This document shows positions 17,206-26,178 of a stretch of 64,000 nt of DNA, one piece after another. The notes under the pieces were generated by a model. That model had not been told where the DNA came from. It saw only the letters and a program-made list of their open reading frames with translations, and did not search any database. The translations under genes were made by a program, and so were the position numbers. Numbering within the stretch: position 1 is the first letter of the stretch; each line of letters opens with the position of its first letter. The stretch is from Streptomyces flavidovirens DSM 40150 (GTDB lineage Bacteria > Actinomycetota > Actinomycetes > Streptomycetales > Streptomycetaceae): NCBI RefSeq assembly GCF_000429085.1, contig NZ_AUBE01000008.1, positions 1 to 64,000 of the forward strand. The letters run 5' to 3'.

Positions 17206-19590
17206 ATGGGCGTCACCGGAACCCCCACCAGCATCAACCAGGGGTCGAAGACCAAGGGCGGCATCGGCGAGTCCACCCTCCGCCCCGACGGCACCCTCAA
17301 GGTCACCGGCGAGTTCGCGTACTCCTCGGACATGTGGCACGAGGACATGCTCTGGGGCCACACGCTGCGCTCCACCACCGCGCACGCCGAGATCCGGTCG
17401 ATCGACACGTCCGAGGCCCTGGCCATGCCCGGCGTCTACGCCGTGCTGACGTACGACGACCTGCCCACCGAGGTGAAGAACTACGGCCTGGAGATCCAGG
17501 ACACCCCGGTTCTCGCCCACGGCAAGGTCCGCCACCACGGTGAGCCGGTGGCCATCGTCGCCGCCGACCACCCCGAGACGGCCCGCCGCGCCGCCGCCAA
17601 AATCAAGATCGACTACGTTGAGCTGCCCGTCATCACCGACGAGGCATCGGCCACCGCGCCCGACGCGCTGCTGGTCCACGAGAACCGCGACGACCACCAC
17701 ATCGGCCACGTACCGCACCCGAACATCGTGCACCGCCAGCCGATCATCCGCGGCAACGCCGACGATGCCGCCCGGCGCGCCGACGTCATCGTCCGCGGCG
17801 AGTACGTCTTCGGCATGCAGGACCAGGCGTTCCTCGGCCCCGAGTCCGGCCTGGCCGTACCCGGCGAGGACGGCGGCGTCGACCTGTACGTCGCCACCCA
17901 GTGGCTGCACTCGGACCTGCGCCAGATCGCCCCCGTCCTCGGCCTGCCCGGGGAGAAGGTCCGCATGACGCTCTCCGGCGTCGGCGGTGCCTTCGGCGGC
18001 CGCGAGGACCTGTCGATGCAGATCCACGCCTGCCTCCTCGCCCTCCGTACGGGCAAGCCGGTCAAGATGGTCTACAACCGGTTCGAGTCCTTCTTCGGCC
18101 ACGTCCACCGCCACCCGGCGAAGCTCTGGTACGAGCACGGCGCGACCAGGGACGGCAAGCTCACGCACCTGAAGTGCCGGATCGTGCTGGACGGCGGCGC
18201 CTACGCGTCGGCCTCCCCGGCGGTCGTCGGCAACGCCTCGTCGCTGAGCGTCGGCCCGTACGTCGTCGAGGACGTCGACATCGAGGCGCTCGCGCTCTAC
18301 ACGAACAACCCGCCCTGCGGCGCCATGCGCGGCTTCGGCGCCGTCCAGGCGTGCTTCGCCTACGAGGCGCAGATGGACAAGCTCGCGGCGAAGCTCGACA
18401 TGGACCCGGTGGAGTTCCGCCGGATCAACGCCATGGAGCAGGGCACGCTCCTGCCGACCGGCCAGCCCTGCGACTCCCCGGCGCCCGTCGCCGAGCTGCT
18501 GCGCCGCGTCAAGGCCATGCCGCTGCCGCCCGAGCAGCAGTGGCTCGCGGCCGGCGAGCAGGCCGACGTACGCGCGCTGCCCGGCGGTCTGTCGAACACC
18601 ACGCACGGCGAAGGTGTCGTACGGGGCGTCGGCTACGCGGTCGGCATCAAGAACGTCGGCTTCTCCGAGGGCTTCGACGACTACTCCACCGCCCGGGTGC
18701 GCATGGAGGTCATCAACGGCGAGCCGGTCGCGACCGTGCACACCGCGATGGCGGAGGTCGGCCAGGGCGGTGTCACCGTCCACGCGCAGATCGCCCGCAC
18801 CGAACTCGGTGTCGCGCAGGTGACGATCCGCCCGGCGGACACGCAGGTCGGCTCGGCGGGCTCCACGTCCGCGTCCCGCCAGACGTACGTCACGGGTGGC
18901 GCGGTCAAGAACACCTGCGAGAACGTCCGCGAGAAGGTCCTGGAGACCGGGCGGGCCAAGTTCGGCTCGTACCACCCCGCCTGGACCACCGCCGAGCTGC
19001 TCCTCGAAGACGGCAAGGTCGTCACCGACGGCGGTGAGGTACTGGCCGACCTGGCCGACGTACTCGAAGGTGAGGCGGTCGACCTGGAGCTGGAGTGGCG
19101 TCACCGTCCGACCGAGGCGTTCGACCCGCGGACCGGCCAGGGCAACGGCCACGTCCAGTACTCCTTCGCCGCGCACCGCGCGGTGGTGGAGGTCGACACC
19201 GAGCTCGGTCTGGTGAAGGTCATCGAGCTGGCCTGCGCGCAGGACGTCGGCAAGGCGCTCAACCCGCTGTCCGTCGCCGGCCAGATCCAGGGTGGTACCA
19301 CCCAGGGCCTGGGCGTCGCGGTCATGGAGGAGATCATCGTCGACCCGAAGACCGCGAAGGTGCGCAACCCGTCCTTCACGGACTACCTGATCCCCACCAT
19401 CCTCGACACGCCGACCATCCCCGTCGACGTACTCGAACTGGCCGATGATCACGCGCCGTACGGTCTGCGTGGCGTCGGCGAGGCCCCCACACTCTCGTCG
19501 ACCCCGGCCGTCCTCGCGGCGATCCGGGACGCGACGGGTCTGGAACTCAACAGGACGCCGGTACGTCCCGAACACCTCACCGGCACCTGA
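17206..19590 (+). CDS. Xanthine dehydrogenase molybdenum-binding subunit
   Basis: The 794-aa large subunit oxidises hypoxanthine/xanthine to urate with the molybdopterin cofactor. Recognisable segments are the a/b hammerhead start (GTLKVTGEFAYSSDMW), the cofactor-contacting GVGGAFGGREDLSMQIHA (about 262-280), the CGAMRGFGAVQACFA loop (about 370) and the C-terminal GVGEAPTLSSTPAVLAAIRD with the catalytic Glu in GVGEAP. With the two preceding subunits it forms the heterotrimeric enzyme. Substrate range (xanthine versus related purines) rests on context with PucR and a purine permease. Confidence 0.92.
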   Translation: MGVTGTPTSINQGSKTKGGIGESTLRPDGTLKVTGEFAYSSDMWHEDMLWGHTLRSTTAHAEIRSIDTSEALAMPGVYAVLTYDDLPTEVKNYGLEIQDTPVLAHGKVRHHGEPVAIVAADHPETARRAAAKIKIDYVELPVITDEASATAPDALLVHENRDDHHIGHVPHPNIVHRQPIIRGNADDAARRADVIVRGEYVFGMQDQAFLGPESGLAVPGEDGGVDLYVATQWLHSDLRQIAPVLGLPGEKVRMTLSGVGGAFGGREDLSMQIHACLLALRTGKPVKMVYNRFESFFGHVHRHPAKLWYEHGATRDGKLTHLKCRIVLDGGAYASASPAVVGNASSLSVGPYVVEDVDIEALALYTNNPPCGAMRGFGAVQACFAYEAQMDKLAAKLDMDPVEFRRINAMEQGTLLPTGQPCDSPAPVAELLRRVKAMPLPPEQQWLAAGEQADVRALPGGLSNTTHGEGVVRGVGYAVGIKNVGFSEGFDDYSTARVRMEVINGEPVATVHTAMAEVGQGGVTVHAQIARTELGVAQVTIRPADTQVGSAGSTSASRQTYVTGGAVKNTCENVREKVLETGRAKFGSYHPAWTTAELLLEDGKVVTDGGEVLADLADVLEGEAVDLELEWRHRPTEAFDPRTGQGNGHVQYSFAAHRAVVEVDTELGLVKVIELACAQDVGKALNPLSVAGQIQGGTTQGLGVAVMEEIIVDPKTAKVRNPSFTDYLIPTILDTPTIPVDVLELADDHAPYGLRGVGEAPTLSSTPAVLAAIRDATGLELNRTPVRPEHLTGT

Positions 19591-19611
19591 TCACCGAGTT
19601 CCGCCAAAGCT

Positions 19612-19670
19612 CCCCGGGCGGTGCCGTGCCTCCAGGAACGTCACACTTCCCCGCCTGACACCGCCCGGGG
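19612..19670 (+). terminator. Long hairpin after the xdh operon
   Basis: Perfect 12-bp arms CCCCGGGCGGTG and CACCGCCCGGGG (19659-19670) enclose a 35-nt loop, 22 bp past the xdh stop. The following 200 bp up to the permease show only a short CAGTACCAGCAGTACACGC repeat (about 19710-19755) and no gene. Confidence 0.6.
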
Positions 19671-19888
19671 TCTGCGAACACCGCACCGCTCGCGGTTGTC
19701 GCAGGACCAGCAGCACCAGCACTACACGCAGTACCAGCAGTACACGCAGTACCACGCTTTTCCGCTCAGTCAGTTTCGTTCAGTTCGTCTCGGGCCGTCC
19801 CCCGGGTCGTGCAGCCCTCGCAGCATCCCAAATCCCGCGTTTCCAATCTCCATGCGGGTGCCCCTTTGAACCTTGGGAGACAGGCACC

Positions 19889-21355
19889 ATGACCCAGCAG
19901 TCCACAGAGCCGACGACCATGGCGGAGGAGGCCGGCGCGGGTACGCGCCAGCCCGCCGGCCGGTCCTGGCTCGACCGGTACTTCCACATAACCGACAGAG
20001 GATCCACCGTTGCGACGGAGGTCCGCGGCGGCATCACCACCTTCATGGCGATGGCGTACATCCTCCTGCTCAACCCGCTGATCCTCGGCGGCAAGGACGT
20101 GGCCGGCAACGCCCTCAGCCAGCCCGCCCTCATCACCGCGACTGCTCTCGCCGCTGCCGCTACCACCCTGCTCATGGGCTTCTGGGGCAAGGTCCCGCTC
20201 GCCCTCGCGGCCGGTCTCAGCGTCTCCGGTGTGCTCGCCTCACAGGTCATCCAGGTCATGACCTGGCCGCAGGCCATGGCCATGTGTGTGGCCTACGGTG
20301 CGGTGATCTGCCTCCTGGTGATCACCGGCCTCCGCGAGCTGATCATGAACGCGATCCCGCTCGCCCTCAAGCACGGCATCACCATGGGCATCGGGCTCTT
20401 CATCGCGCTGATCGGTCTCGTCAAGGCCGGCTTCGTGCACGAGAACCCGGCCCTCGGCGGCGGTCCCGTGTCCCTCGGCCCGGCCGGTGAACTGGCGGGC
20501 TGGCCCGTCCTGATCTTCGCCGTCACGCTGCTGCTGATCTTCGCCCTCCAGGCCCGCAACATCCCCGGCGCCATCCTGATCGGTATCGTCGTGGGCACCG
20601 TCATCGCGGCGATCCTCAACGCGATCGCCGACATCCCCGGCAAGGCCTGGTTCTCCGGCGCGCCGACGCTGGAAGGCAGCGCGGTCTCCGCCCCGGACTT
20701 CTCGCTCTTCGGCGAAGTGTCCTTCAGCGGCTTCGGAGAAGTCGGCTACATCACCGTCACCATGATCGTCTTCACCCTGGTGCTGGCGGGCTTCTTCGAC
20801 GCCATGGCCACGATCATCGGTGTCGGCAGCGAGGCCAAGCTCGCGGACGACAAGGGCCGCATGCCCGGCCTGTCCAAGGCCCTGTTCATCGACGGCGCCG
20901 GCGGTGTCATCGGTGGTGTCGGCGGCGGCTCCGGCCAGACCGTCTTCGTCGAGTCGGCGACCGGCGTCGGCGAGGGCGCCCGTACGGGCCTCGCTTCCGT
21001 GGTCACCGGCGCGTTCTTCGCGGCCTGCCTCTTCTTCACCCCGCTCACCGCGATCGTGCCCCAGGAAGTCGCTGCCGCGGCCCTGGTGGTCATCGGCGCG
21101 ATGATGATGCAGAACGCCCGGCACGTCGACTGGAGCGACCGCGCCGTCGCGATCCCGGTCTTCCTCACCGTGGTCCTGATGCCGTTCACGTACACCATCA
21201 CCACGGGTGTGGCCGCCGGTGTCATCTCCTACGTCGTCATCAAGGTGGCGCAGGGCAAGGCCCGCGAGGTGAGCGCCTTCATGTGGGGCCTGACCGCGAT
21301 CTTCGTCGTGTACTTCGCGATCCACCCCATCGAGTCCTGGCTGGGCGTCGGCTAG
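19889..21355 (+). CDS. NCS2-family purine (guanine/hypoxanthine/xanthine) permease
   Basis: The 488-aa protein has about 12-14 membrane spans. The AzgA-like start RYFHITDRGSTVATEVRGGI and the conserved GITTFMAMAYILLLNP are diagnostic of the NCS2 AzgA/GhxP branch, as are GHGITMGIGL-type and DTATIIGV-type loops here seen as KHGITMGIGLFIALIGLV and FDAMATIIGVGSEA. It imports purine bases by proton symport. ATG 19889 has GGGAG upstream; the frame reaching further left is not coding-like. Its place between xdh and xdhC supports purine uptake for catabolism. Confidence 0.9.
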   Translation: MTQQSTEPTTMAEEAGAGTRQPAGRSWLDRYFHITDRGSTVATEVRGGITTFMAMAYILLLNPLILGGKDVAGNALSQPALITATALAAAATTLLMGFWGKVPLALAAGLSVSGVLASQVIQVMTWPQAMAMCVAYGAVICLLVITGLRELIMNAIPLALKHGITMGIGLFIALIGLVKAGFVHENPALGGGPVSLGPAGELAGWPVLIFAVTLLLIFALQARNIPGAILIGIVVGTVIAAILNAIADIPGKAWFSGAPTLEGSAVSAPDFSLFGEVSFSGFGEVGYITVTMIVFTLVLAGFFDAMATIIGVGSEAKLADDKGRMPGLSKALFIDGAGGVIGGVGGGSGQTVFVESATGVGEGARTGLASVVTGAFFAACLFFTPLTAIVPQEVAAAALVVIGAMMMQNARHVDWSDRAVAIPVFLTVVLMPFTYTITTGVAAGVISYVVIKVAQGKAREVSAFMWGLTAIFVVYFAIHPIESWLGVG

Positions 21356-21395
21356 CCCGCCGCCCCGGCCCTGCACACCCCGTAAGGAGACAGTC

Positions 21396-22547
21396 ATGCT
21401 GGACATCACCGAAGAGCTCAACCGGTGGGTCGAGCAGGGACGCGACTTCGCCGTCGCCACGGTCGTGGCGACACACGGCAGCTCGCCCCGGCAGCCGGGA
21501 GCGGCCCTCGCGGTCGACTCCGAAGGCTCGGCGATCGGCTCTGTCTCCGGCGGGTGTGTGGAGGGCGCGGTGTACGAACTGTGCCGGCAGGCCCTCCGGG
21601 ACGGCGCAACCGTCCTGGAGAGCTTCGGATACAGCGACGAGGACGCGTTCGCCGTGGGCCTGACCTGCGGCGGCGTGATCGACATCCTCGTCACCCCGGT
21701 ACGCGCGGACTCTCCCGGCGGGGAGGTGTTCGCGGCAGCGCTGGCCACCGCCGCACGTGGGGATGCGGCGGCGGTCGCGCGGATCACCGACGGGCCGGCC
21801 GACGTCATGGGCCGCGCCCTGCTCGTCCGCCCCGACGGTTCGTACGAGGGATCCCTCGGCGGACACCCCGAACTGGACCGTACGGCGGCGGGCGAGGCCC
21901 GCGCCATGCTCGACGCCGGACGGACCGGCACCGTACTCATCGGCGGGGACGGCTCACGCTGCGGCCCGCCGCTGACGCTCCTCGTCGAGTCGAGCGTCCC
22001 CGCCCCGCGCATGATCGTCTTCGGTGCCGTCGACTTCGCCTCCGCGCTGGTGCGCGTCGGCAAATTCCTGAACTACCACGTGACCGTGTGCGACGCCCGG
22101 CCCGTGTTCGCCACCGCCGCGCGCTTCCCCGAGGCCGACGAGATCGTCGTCGAGTGGCCGCACCGCTACCTGGAGTCGACCGAGACCGACGGCCGTACGG
22201 TGCTCTGCGTCCTCACCCACGACACGAAGTTCGACGTACCTCTTCTGGAGCAGGCCCTGCGGCTGCCGGTCGCGTACGTCGGCGCGATGGGTTCCCGCCG
22301 CACCCACGAGGACCGCAACAGGCGGCTGCGCGAGGTCGGCGTCACCGAGCTCGAACTGGCCCGGCTGCGCAGCCCGATCGGCCTCGACCTCGGTGCCCGT
22401 ACACCCGAGGAGACCGCGCTGTCCATCGCCGCGGAGATCGTGGCGGCCCGGCGCGGCGGCAGCGGCGTCTCGCTCACCGGCGCGCACACCCCGATCCACC
22501 ACGAGGGTCCTCAGGCACCGGCGGGCCGGATAGGTTCCGTCGCCTGA
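21396..22547 (+). CDS. XdhC-family molybdenum cofactor insertion protein
   Basis: The 383-aa protein has the N-terminal XdhC_CoxI domain (about 15-85, FAVATVVATHGSSPRQPGAA and SVSGGCVEGAVYE, ending VGLTCGG) and the C-terminal Rossmann-like XdhC_C domain (about 215-345, APRMIVFGAVDFASALVRVG and YVGAMGSRRTHEDR). Such proteins bind and sulfurate the molybdenum cofactor and deliver it to xanthine dehydrogenase. It is 40 bp downstream of the permease in the same direction and very likely serves the enzyme encoded just upstream. Confidence 0.9.
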   Translation: MLDITEELNRWVEQGRDFAVATVVATHGSSPRQPGAALAVDSEGSAIGSVSGGCVEGAVYELCRQALRDGATVLESFGYSDEDAFAVGLTCGGVIDILVTPVRADSPGGEVFAAALATAARGDAAAVARITDGPADVMGRALLVRPDGSYEGSLGGHPELDRTAAGEARAMLDAGRTGTVLIGGDGSRCGPPLTLLVESSVPAPRMIVFGAVDFASALVRVGKFLNYHVTVCDARPVFATAARFPEADEIVVEWPHRYLESTETDGRTVLCVLTHDTKFDVPLLEQALRLPVAYVGAMGSRRTHEDRNRRLREVGVTELELARLRSPIGLDLGARTPEETALSIAAEIVAARRGGSGVSLTGAHTPIHHEGPQAPAGRIGSVA

Positions 22548-22565
22548 CGGTGGTACGGACGTACA

Positions 22566-22970
22566 GTGTCCGACGTGAGTGATCTTCGCCGGACCCGCAT
22601 CCTGGCGGCCGTGGCCGCGTGCCTGACTCTGTGCGCGGGGCTCGGCGTCCGCGGTGCCGTGGACGGCGATGTCGCCAAGTACGCGGGGGACGCGCTCTAC
22701 ACCGTCCTGCTGTGCACGCTCGTCGTCCTCCTCGCGCCCGCGACCAGGCCGTGGGTGGCCGGCGGCATCGCGCTCCTGGTGAGCTGGGCGGTCGAATGCG
22801 CCCAGCTCACCGGCGTACCCGCCGAGCTGGCCGCACGCAGTGTCGTCGCCCGGCTCGTGCTCGGCTCGACCTTCAACGCGCCCGATCTGCTCTGGTACGC
22901 CGTGGGCGCGGGCCTCTTCCTGCTCATATGCGCCGTGGTGCCCCGGCCGGGCGGCCTGCGCCACGCGTAG
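22566..22970 (+). CDS. DUF2809 membrane protein
   Basis: The protein is 134 aa with four membrane segments: RILAAVAACLTLCAGLGV, YTVLLCTLVVLLAPA, WVAGGIALLVSWAVECAQL and LLWYAVGAGLFLLICAVVP. The motif EC.Q.TG.PA and the N-P-x-D(L/F)-x2-Y-like end (FNAPDLLWYAVG) match DUF2809, a small family of unknown role. Start is GTG 22566, with GTG 22575 as an alternative. It lies 18 bp after xdhC, so it may ride on that transcript. Confidence 0.75.
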   Translation: MSDVSDLRRTRILAAVAACLTLCAGLGVRGAVDGDVAKYAGDALYTVLLCTLVVLLAPATRPWVAGGIALLVSWAVECAQLTGVPAELAARSVVARLVLGSTFNAPDLLWYAVGAGLFLLICAVVPRPGGLRHA

Positions 22971-23131
22971 TGGCGCGGCCGTTCCCCGGACGCCCTTCGG
23001 GCCGGCGTCCGGGGCGGAGCCAGCACCGGTTCCGCCGGATTCGCCTTGGACCACTGCACTCGACGAGGCCGTGCGCCGGTTGTGGGAGTGCTCTCGCAAC
23101 CCGTCGCCGCCCGCGACCCAGGAGCGAACCT

Positions 23132-24382
23132 GTGCGCAACACAAGACCCATCCTCCTCACCGCCCTCCCCCTCACCCTGACCACCGGCCTGGCATCGGCG
23201 CTGCTTCTGGGCGCGCCGCACGCCACCGCCACCGAAGACCCGGCCGGCACCGTCGCCACCGGCCTCTACGCCCCCGAGGCCAACCCGGCGGCGTACCGCC
23301 AGGCCGACGAGCTGGAGAGCGCGAAGCGGCCGCGCGAGGCGGCCGGGCTGCGGGCCATGGCCCGTACCCCCCACGCCGTCTGGCTCGCCGGCCGCACCCC
23401 CGACGAGGTCAGGAACGAGACGCGCGGCATTGTCCGCGACGCCGCCCGGCTCAAGACGACGCCCACGCTGGTGCTCTACAACGTGCCCGGTCGCGACTGC
23501 TCCCTGTACTCGGCGGGCGGCCTGCGCGACACCACCGAGTACCGGGCGTGGGTCGGCGCGGTGGCGGAGGGCATCGGTGACAGCCGCGCGCTCGTCGTCG
23601 TCGAACCCGACGCGCTGGCGCTGGTGCCGGCCGACTGCCCCAGCGGCGAGGCGAAGGACGGCAAGGACACCGAGACCGCCAGGGTGACCGCGACCGCCGC
23701 GCGCTACGCCCAGGTGGCCGACGCCGTCGCCACCCTCGGCGCGCTGCCCCGCGCGAAGGTGTACGTCGACGCCGGGCACCCGGCCTGGCACACCGTGGAC
23801 AGCATCGTGCCCCGGCTCATCAAGGGGGGTGTCGCACGCGCCACGGGCTTCTCCGTGAACGTCTCCAACTACAGCACCGACCACGCCAACGCCTGGTACG
23901 GCAGGCTCGTCTCGTCCTGCCTGGTGTACGTCGACAAGGGCGGCAAGGCGTCCGCCTGCCCCACCCAGAAGTGGCGCCGCGCCGATGCCCAGCGCTGGCT
24001 CGACCGTCATGTGCCCTTCGCCCCCGACCGTATGAAGCATTTCGTCACCGACACAAGCCGCAACGGCCAGGGCCCCTGGACCCCGCCCGCCGGCAAGTAC
24101 CGTGACGCGCAGGACTGGTGCAATCCGCCGGGACGCGGCCTCGGGGCCCGGCCCACCACCCGCACCGGGGACCCGCTCAACGACGCCAACCTGTGGATCA
24201 AGACTCCGGGGGAGTCGGACGGCGAGTGCCTGCGCGGTACGCAGGGCCCCAAGGACCCCGAGCGCGGCGTGATCGACCCGAAGGCGGGTGTTTGGTTCCC
24301 CGACCAGGCCCTGGAACTGGTGCGGCTCGCCAACCCGGCGATCATGCCCGCGGAAGACCGGTTGCCCGGTCGCGGGCGCTGA
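23132..24382 (+). CDS. Secreted glycoside hydrolase family 6 protein (endoglucanase/cellobiohydrolase type)
   Basis: The 416-aa protein has an N-terminal signal peptide (RNTRPILLTALPLTLTTGLA, cleavage near ATA-TED) and a single GH6 catalytic domain, with no cellulose-binding module. Family marks include LVLYNVPGRDCSLYSAGG, where the conserved Asp and tyrosine-proximal motif lie, VVVEPDALALVPADCPS (the catalytic acid Asp region), YVDAGHPAW and FVTDTSRNGQGPWTP. It cleaves beta-1,4-glucans outside the cell. GGAG seven bases before GTG 23132 sets the start. It ends before a strong bidirectional hairpin. Confidence 0.9.
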   Translation: MRNTRPILLTALPLTLTTGLASALLLGAPHATATEDPAGTVATGLYAPEANPAAYRQADELESAKRPREAAGLRAMARTPHAVWLAGRTPDEVRNETRGIVRDAARLKTTPTLVLYNVPGRDCSLYSAGGLRDTTEYRAWVGAVAEGIGDSRALVVVEPDALALVPADCPSGEAKDGKDTETARVTATAARYAQVADAVATLGALPRAKVYVDAGHPAWHTVDSIVPRLIKGGVARATGFSVNVSNYSTDHANAWYGRLVSSCLVYVDKGGKASACPTQKWRRADAQRWLDRHVPFAPDRMKHFVTDTSRNGQGPWTPPAGKYRDAQDWCNPPGRGLGARPTTRTGDPLNDANLWIKTPGESDGECLRGTQGPKDPERGVIDPKAGVWFPDQALELVRLANPAIMPAEDRLPGRGR

Positions 24383-24415
24383 GCCTCTCTCGCCGGGTTC
24401 TGGCCTGCTCACCGA

Positions 24416-24460
24416 CCGCCGCCCCGCCCCCCGGACGAAACCCGGAGAGCGGGGCGGCGG
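24416..24460. terminator. Bidirectional GC-rich terminator
   Basis: Arms CCGCCGCCCCGC and GCGGGGCGGCGG (12 bp, perfect) enclose a 21-nt loop midway between the converging GH6 and ferredoxin-reductase genes. Confidence 0.6.
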
Positions 24461-24492
24461 GCTGTCGGGACAGCCGGTGGAGTCCGTGCCTG

Positions 24493-25674
24493 TCAGCGCG
24501 AGCGGCTCGCGTGCCCCGCCGGTACGCCCGAAGTGAGCTCCCGGCGCAGCCGCATGAAGGCGCGCGGGCGGTTGAGGGCGAGCGCGGCGGTGACGGTGCC
24601 GTCCGGGCGCTCGTAGACCGCGAGGAAGCTGCGCTCTTCGGGCGTGCCGTCGGTGATCCGCACCGTGCAGTCCGCCGGCCGCCGGCCGGCGAACTGGATC
24701 CGTACGCCGTACTGGTCGGACCAGAAGTACGGCAGCGGGCGCGCCGCCTCCACCGTGCGCCCCGCGAGCAGGTTGCGCACGGCCACGGTGGGCTGCTCGG
24801 TGGCGCTGGTCCAGTGCTCGGAGCGGGTGCCCGCGACCCGCGCCACATCGCCCACCGCGACCACCTGCGGCAGCGTGGTGACGCCGCCGCCGTCGCACAG
24901 CACGCCGTCGTCGACGGCGAGCGCCGAGCCGTCCAGCCAGCCGGTGGTGGGTGCGGCTCCGATGCCGACGACGACCACATCGGCGGGCAGCAGCCGCCCG
25001 TCGGTGAGCTGTACGCCGGTGACCGCGCCGGCGCCGCTCAGGGCGGCGACCGAGGTGCCGGTGATGAGCCGCACTCCCCGGTCGGCGTGCAGCGAGGCGC
25101 AGATCGTTGCCATGGCCTCGCCGAGCTGGGGCAGGAGCGGCAGTGGCGCGGCCTCCACGACGGTCACGTGATGGCCGAGCGCGACGCAGGAGGAGGCGAC
25201 CTCGGAGCCGATGAAGCCTGCGCCGACGACCACGACACGTGCCGACTGGCGACCCGTCAGTTCGGCGCGCAGCGCCCGCGCGTCGTCGAGGGTCCGCAGC
25301 GTGTGTACGCCGCTCAGTGCGGCGGCGCCGGGCAGCCGGCGCGGGGTGGCGCCGGTGGCGATGACCACGCCGTCGGCGGTGACCGTACGGCCGCCGTCCA
25401 GGCGAAGGGCGCGCCCCCGGGCGTCGAGCCCCTGGGCGCGTACGCCGAGCAGCCACTCGGCGTTCAGCTCCGCCTCCTCCCCGGCGTCGCTGAGGGCGAG
25501 TTGGTCCTCGTCCATCGCGCCCGTGAGGAACTCCTTGGAGAGGGGAGGCCGGTCGTACGGCCGGTGGAGCTCATCGCCGATGATCACCAGCCTGCCGTCG
25601 TACCCCTCGGCGCGCAGGGCCCGCGCCGCGTACAGCCCGGCGAGCGAGGCTCCCACGACGGCGACGGTCTTCAC
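24493..25674 (-). CDS. FAD/NAD(P)-dependent ferredoxin reductase
   Basis: The 393-aa flavoprotein of the BenD/ThcD-like ring-hydroxylase reductase group shows an N-terminal FAD-binding fold (VAVVGASLAGLYAARALRAE) followed by RPYDRPPLSKEFLTG, a second Rossmann motif at about 150 (VVVVGAGFIGSEVASSCVAL), and the conserved ADVVVVGIGAAPTTGWL plus VGDVARV near residue 280. The last four bases of its start region overlap the Rieske ferredoxin stop, so the two are translated together. It would pass NAD(P)H electrons to that ferredoxin and on to the Rieske oxygenase encoded at 30711. Confidence 0.88.
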   Translation of the reverse strand: MKTVAVVGASLAGLYAARALRAEGYDGRLVIIGDELHRPYDRPPLSKEFLTGAMDEDQLALSDAGEEAELNAEWLLGVRAQGLDARGRALRLDGGRTVTADGVVIATGATPRRLPGAAALSGVHTLRTLDDARALRAELTGRQSARVVVVGAGFIGSEVASSCVALGHHVTVVEAAPLPLLPQLGEAMATICASLHADRGVRLITGTSVAALSGAGAVTGVQLTDGRLLPADVVVVGIGAAPTTGWLDGSALAVDDGVLCDGGGVTTLPQVVAVGDVARVAGTRSEHWTSATEQPTVAVRNLLAGRTVEAARPLPYFWSDQYGVRIQFAGRRPADCTVRITDGTPEERSFLAVYERPDGTVTAALALNRPRAFMRLRRELTSGVPAGHASRSR

Positions 25675-26012
25675 GCGGCGCTTCCTTCCCTGGTGGCGGC
25701 CCGGGCATCAGCGGCCACCTCGACGTGGACGAAACCGCTGTCGTCGACCGAGACCCGGTGGGTGCGGACCGGGCGGCGGGCGGGCAGGCAGGTGGGCTGA
25801 CCGGTGCGCAGGTCGAACAGCGCGGCGTGCAGCGGGCATTCGACGAAGCAGCCCTCCAGCCAGCCCTCCGAGAGCGAGGCGTCCTGGTGGGAGCAGGTGT
25901 CGTCGATCGCGTAGAGCGCGCCGGCGGTACGGAACACGGCGATCGGCGGCTCGGTGGAAAGGCGGACGGACTCGCCCTCGGGCAGGTCGTCGAGGTGGCA
26001 GACAGGAATCAC
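25671..26012 (-). CDS. Rieske-type [2Fe-2S] ferredoxin
   Basis: The 113-aa protein has the Rieske pair CSHQDASLSEG (C-x-H) and CPLHAALFDLRTG (C-x2-H), and matches ferredoxin subunits of ring-hydroxylating oxygenase systems. GTG 26012 (VIPVCHLDDLPEG) is preferred because AAGGGGG lies six bases upstream and the length then matches the family; ATG 26045 would add 11 residues. It is the first gene of a leftward two-gene unit whose promoter region contains the 30-bp motif shared with the 27148 operon. Confidence 0.9.
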   Translation of the reverse strand: MIPVCHLDDLPEGESVRLSTEPPIAVFRTAGALYAIDDTCSHQDASLSEGWLEGCFVECPLHAALFDLRTGQPTCLPARRPVRTHRVSVDDSGFVHVEVAADARAATREGSAA

Positions 26013-26055
26013 CAGAGCCCCCTTGAGCTCACTCTTCGGTAACATGACGTTCCAT

Positions 26056-26085
26056 ATCGCGCATCGACGCGCGTGATGCGCAACA
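26056..26085. promoter_or_regulatory. Bipartite 30-bp operator candidate, copy A
   Basis: ATCGCGCATC, then 11 bp, then TGCGCAACA. The same halves with identical spacing recur at 27102-27131. It sits in the divergent gap between the Rieske ferredoxin (leftward) and the iclR gene (rightward), 44 bp upstream of the ferredoxin start. The likely ligand is the adjacent IclR protein. Confidence 0.65.
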
Positions 26086-26178
26086 GATGCGGAACACAAT
26101 CCGGATCGGGAGCCGCTGCGTCAAGGGCTCCCATGGAAGTCGGCCGTCAATCGGCCGTCAGGTGGTGAGAGCGGACAC

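Noticed and set aside
16501..19575. A 1024-codon open frame on the minus strand opposite the xdh subunit genes
   Set aside because: It is antisense to three well-supported subunits, its composition is Gly/Arg/Val-rich with no family match, and such shadows are routine in GC-rich DNA.
19621..19869. A short frame with QHQHYTQYQQYTQY
   Set aside because: It comes from a small CAGTACCAGC-type repeat in the gap before the permease and lacks coding-like features.
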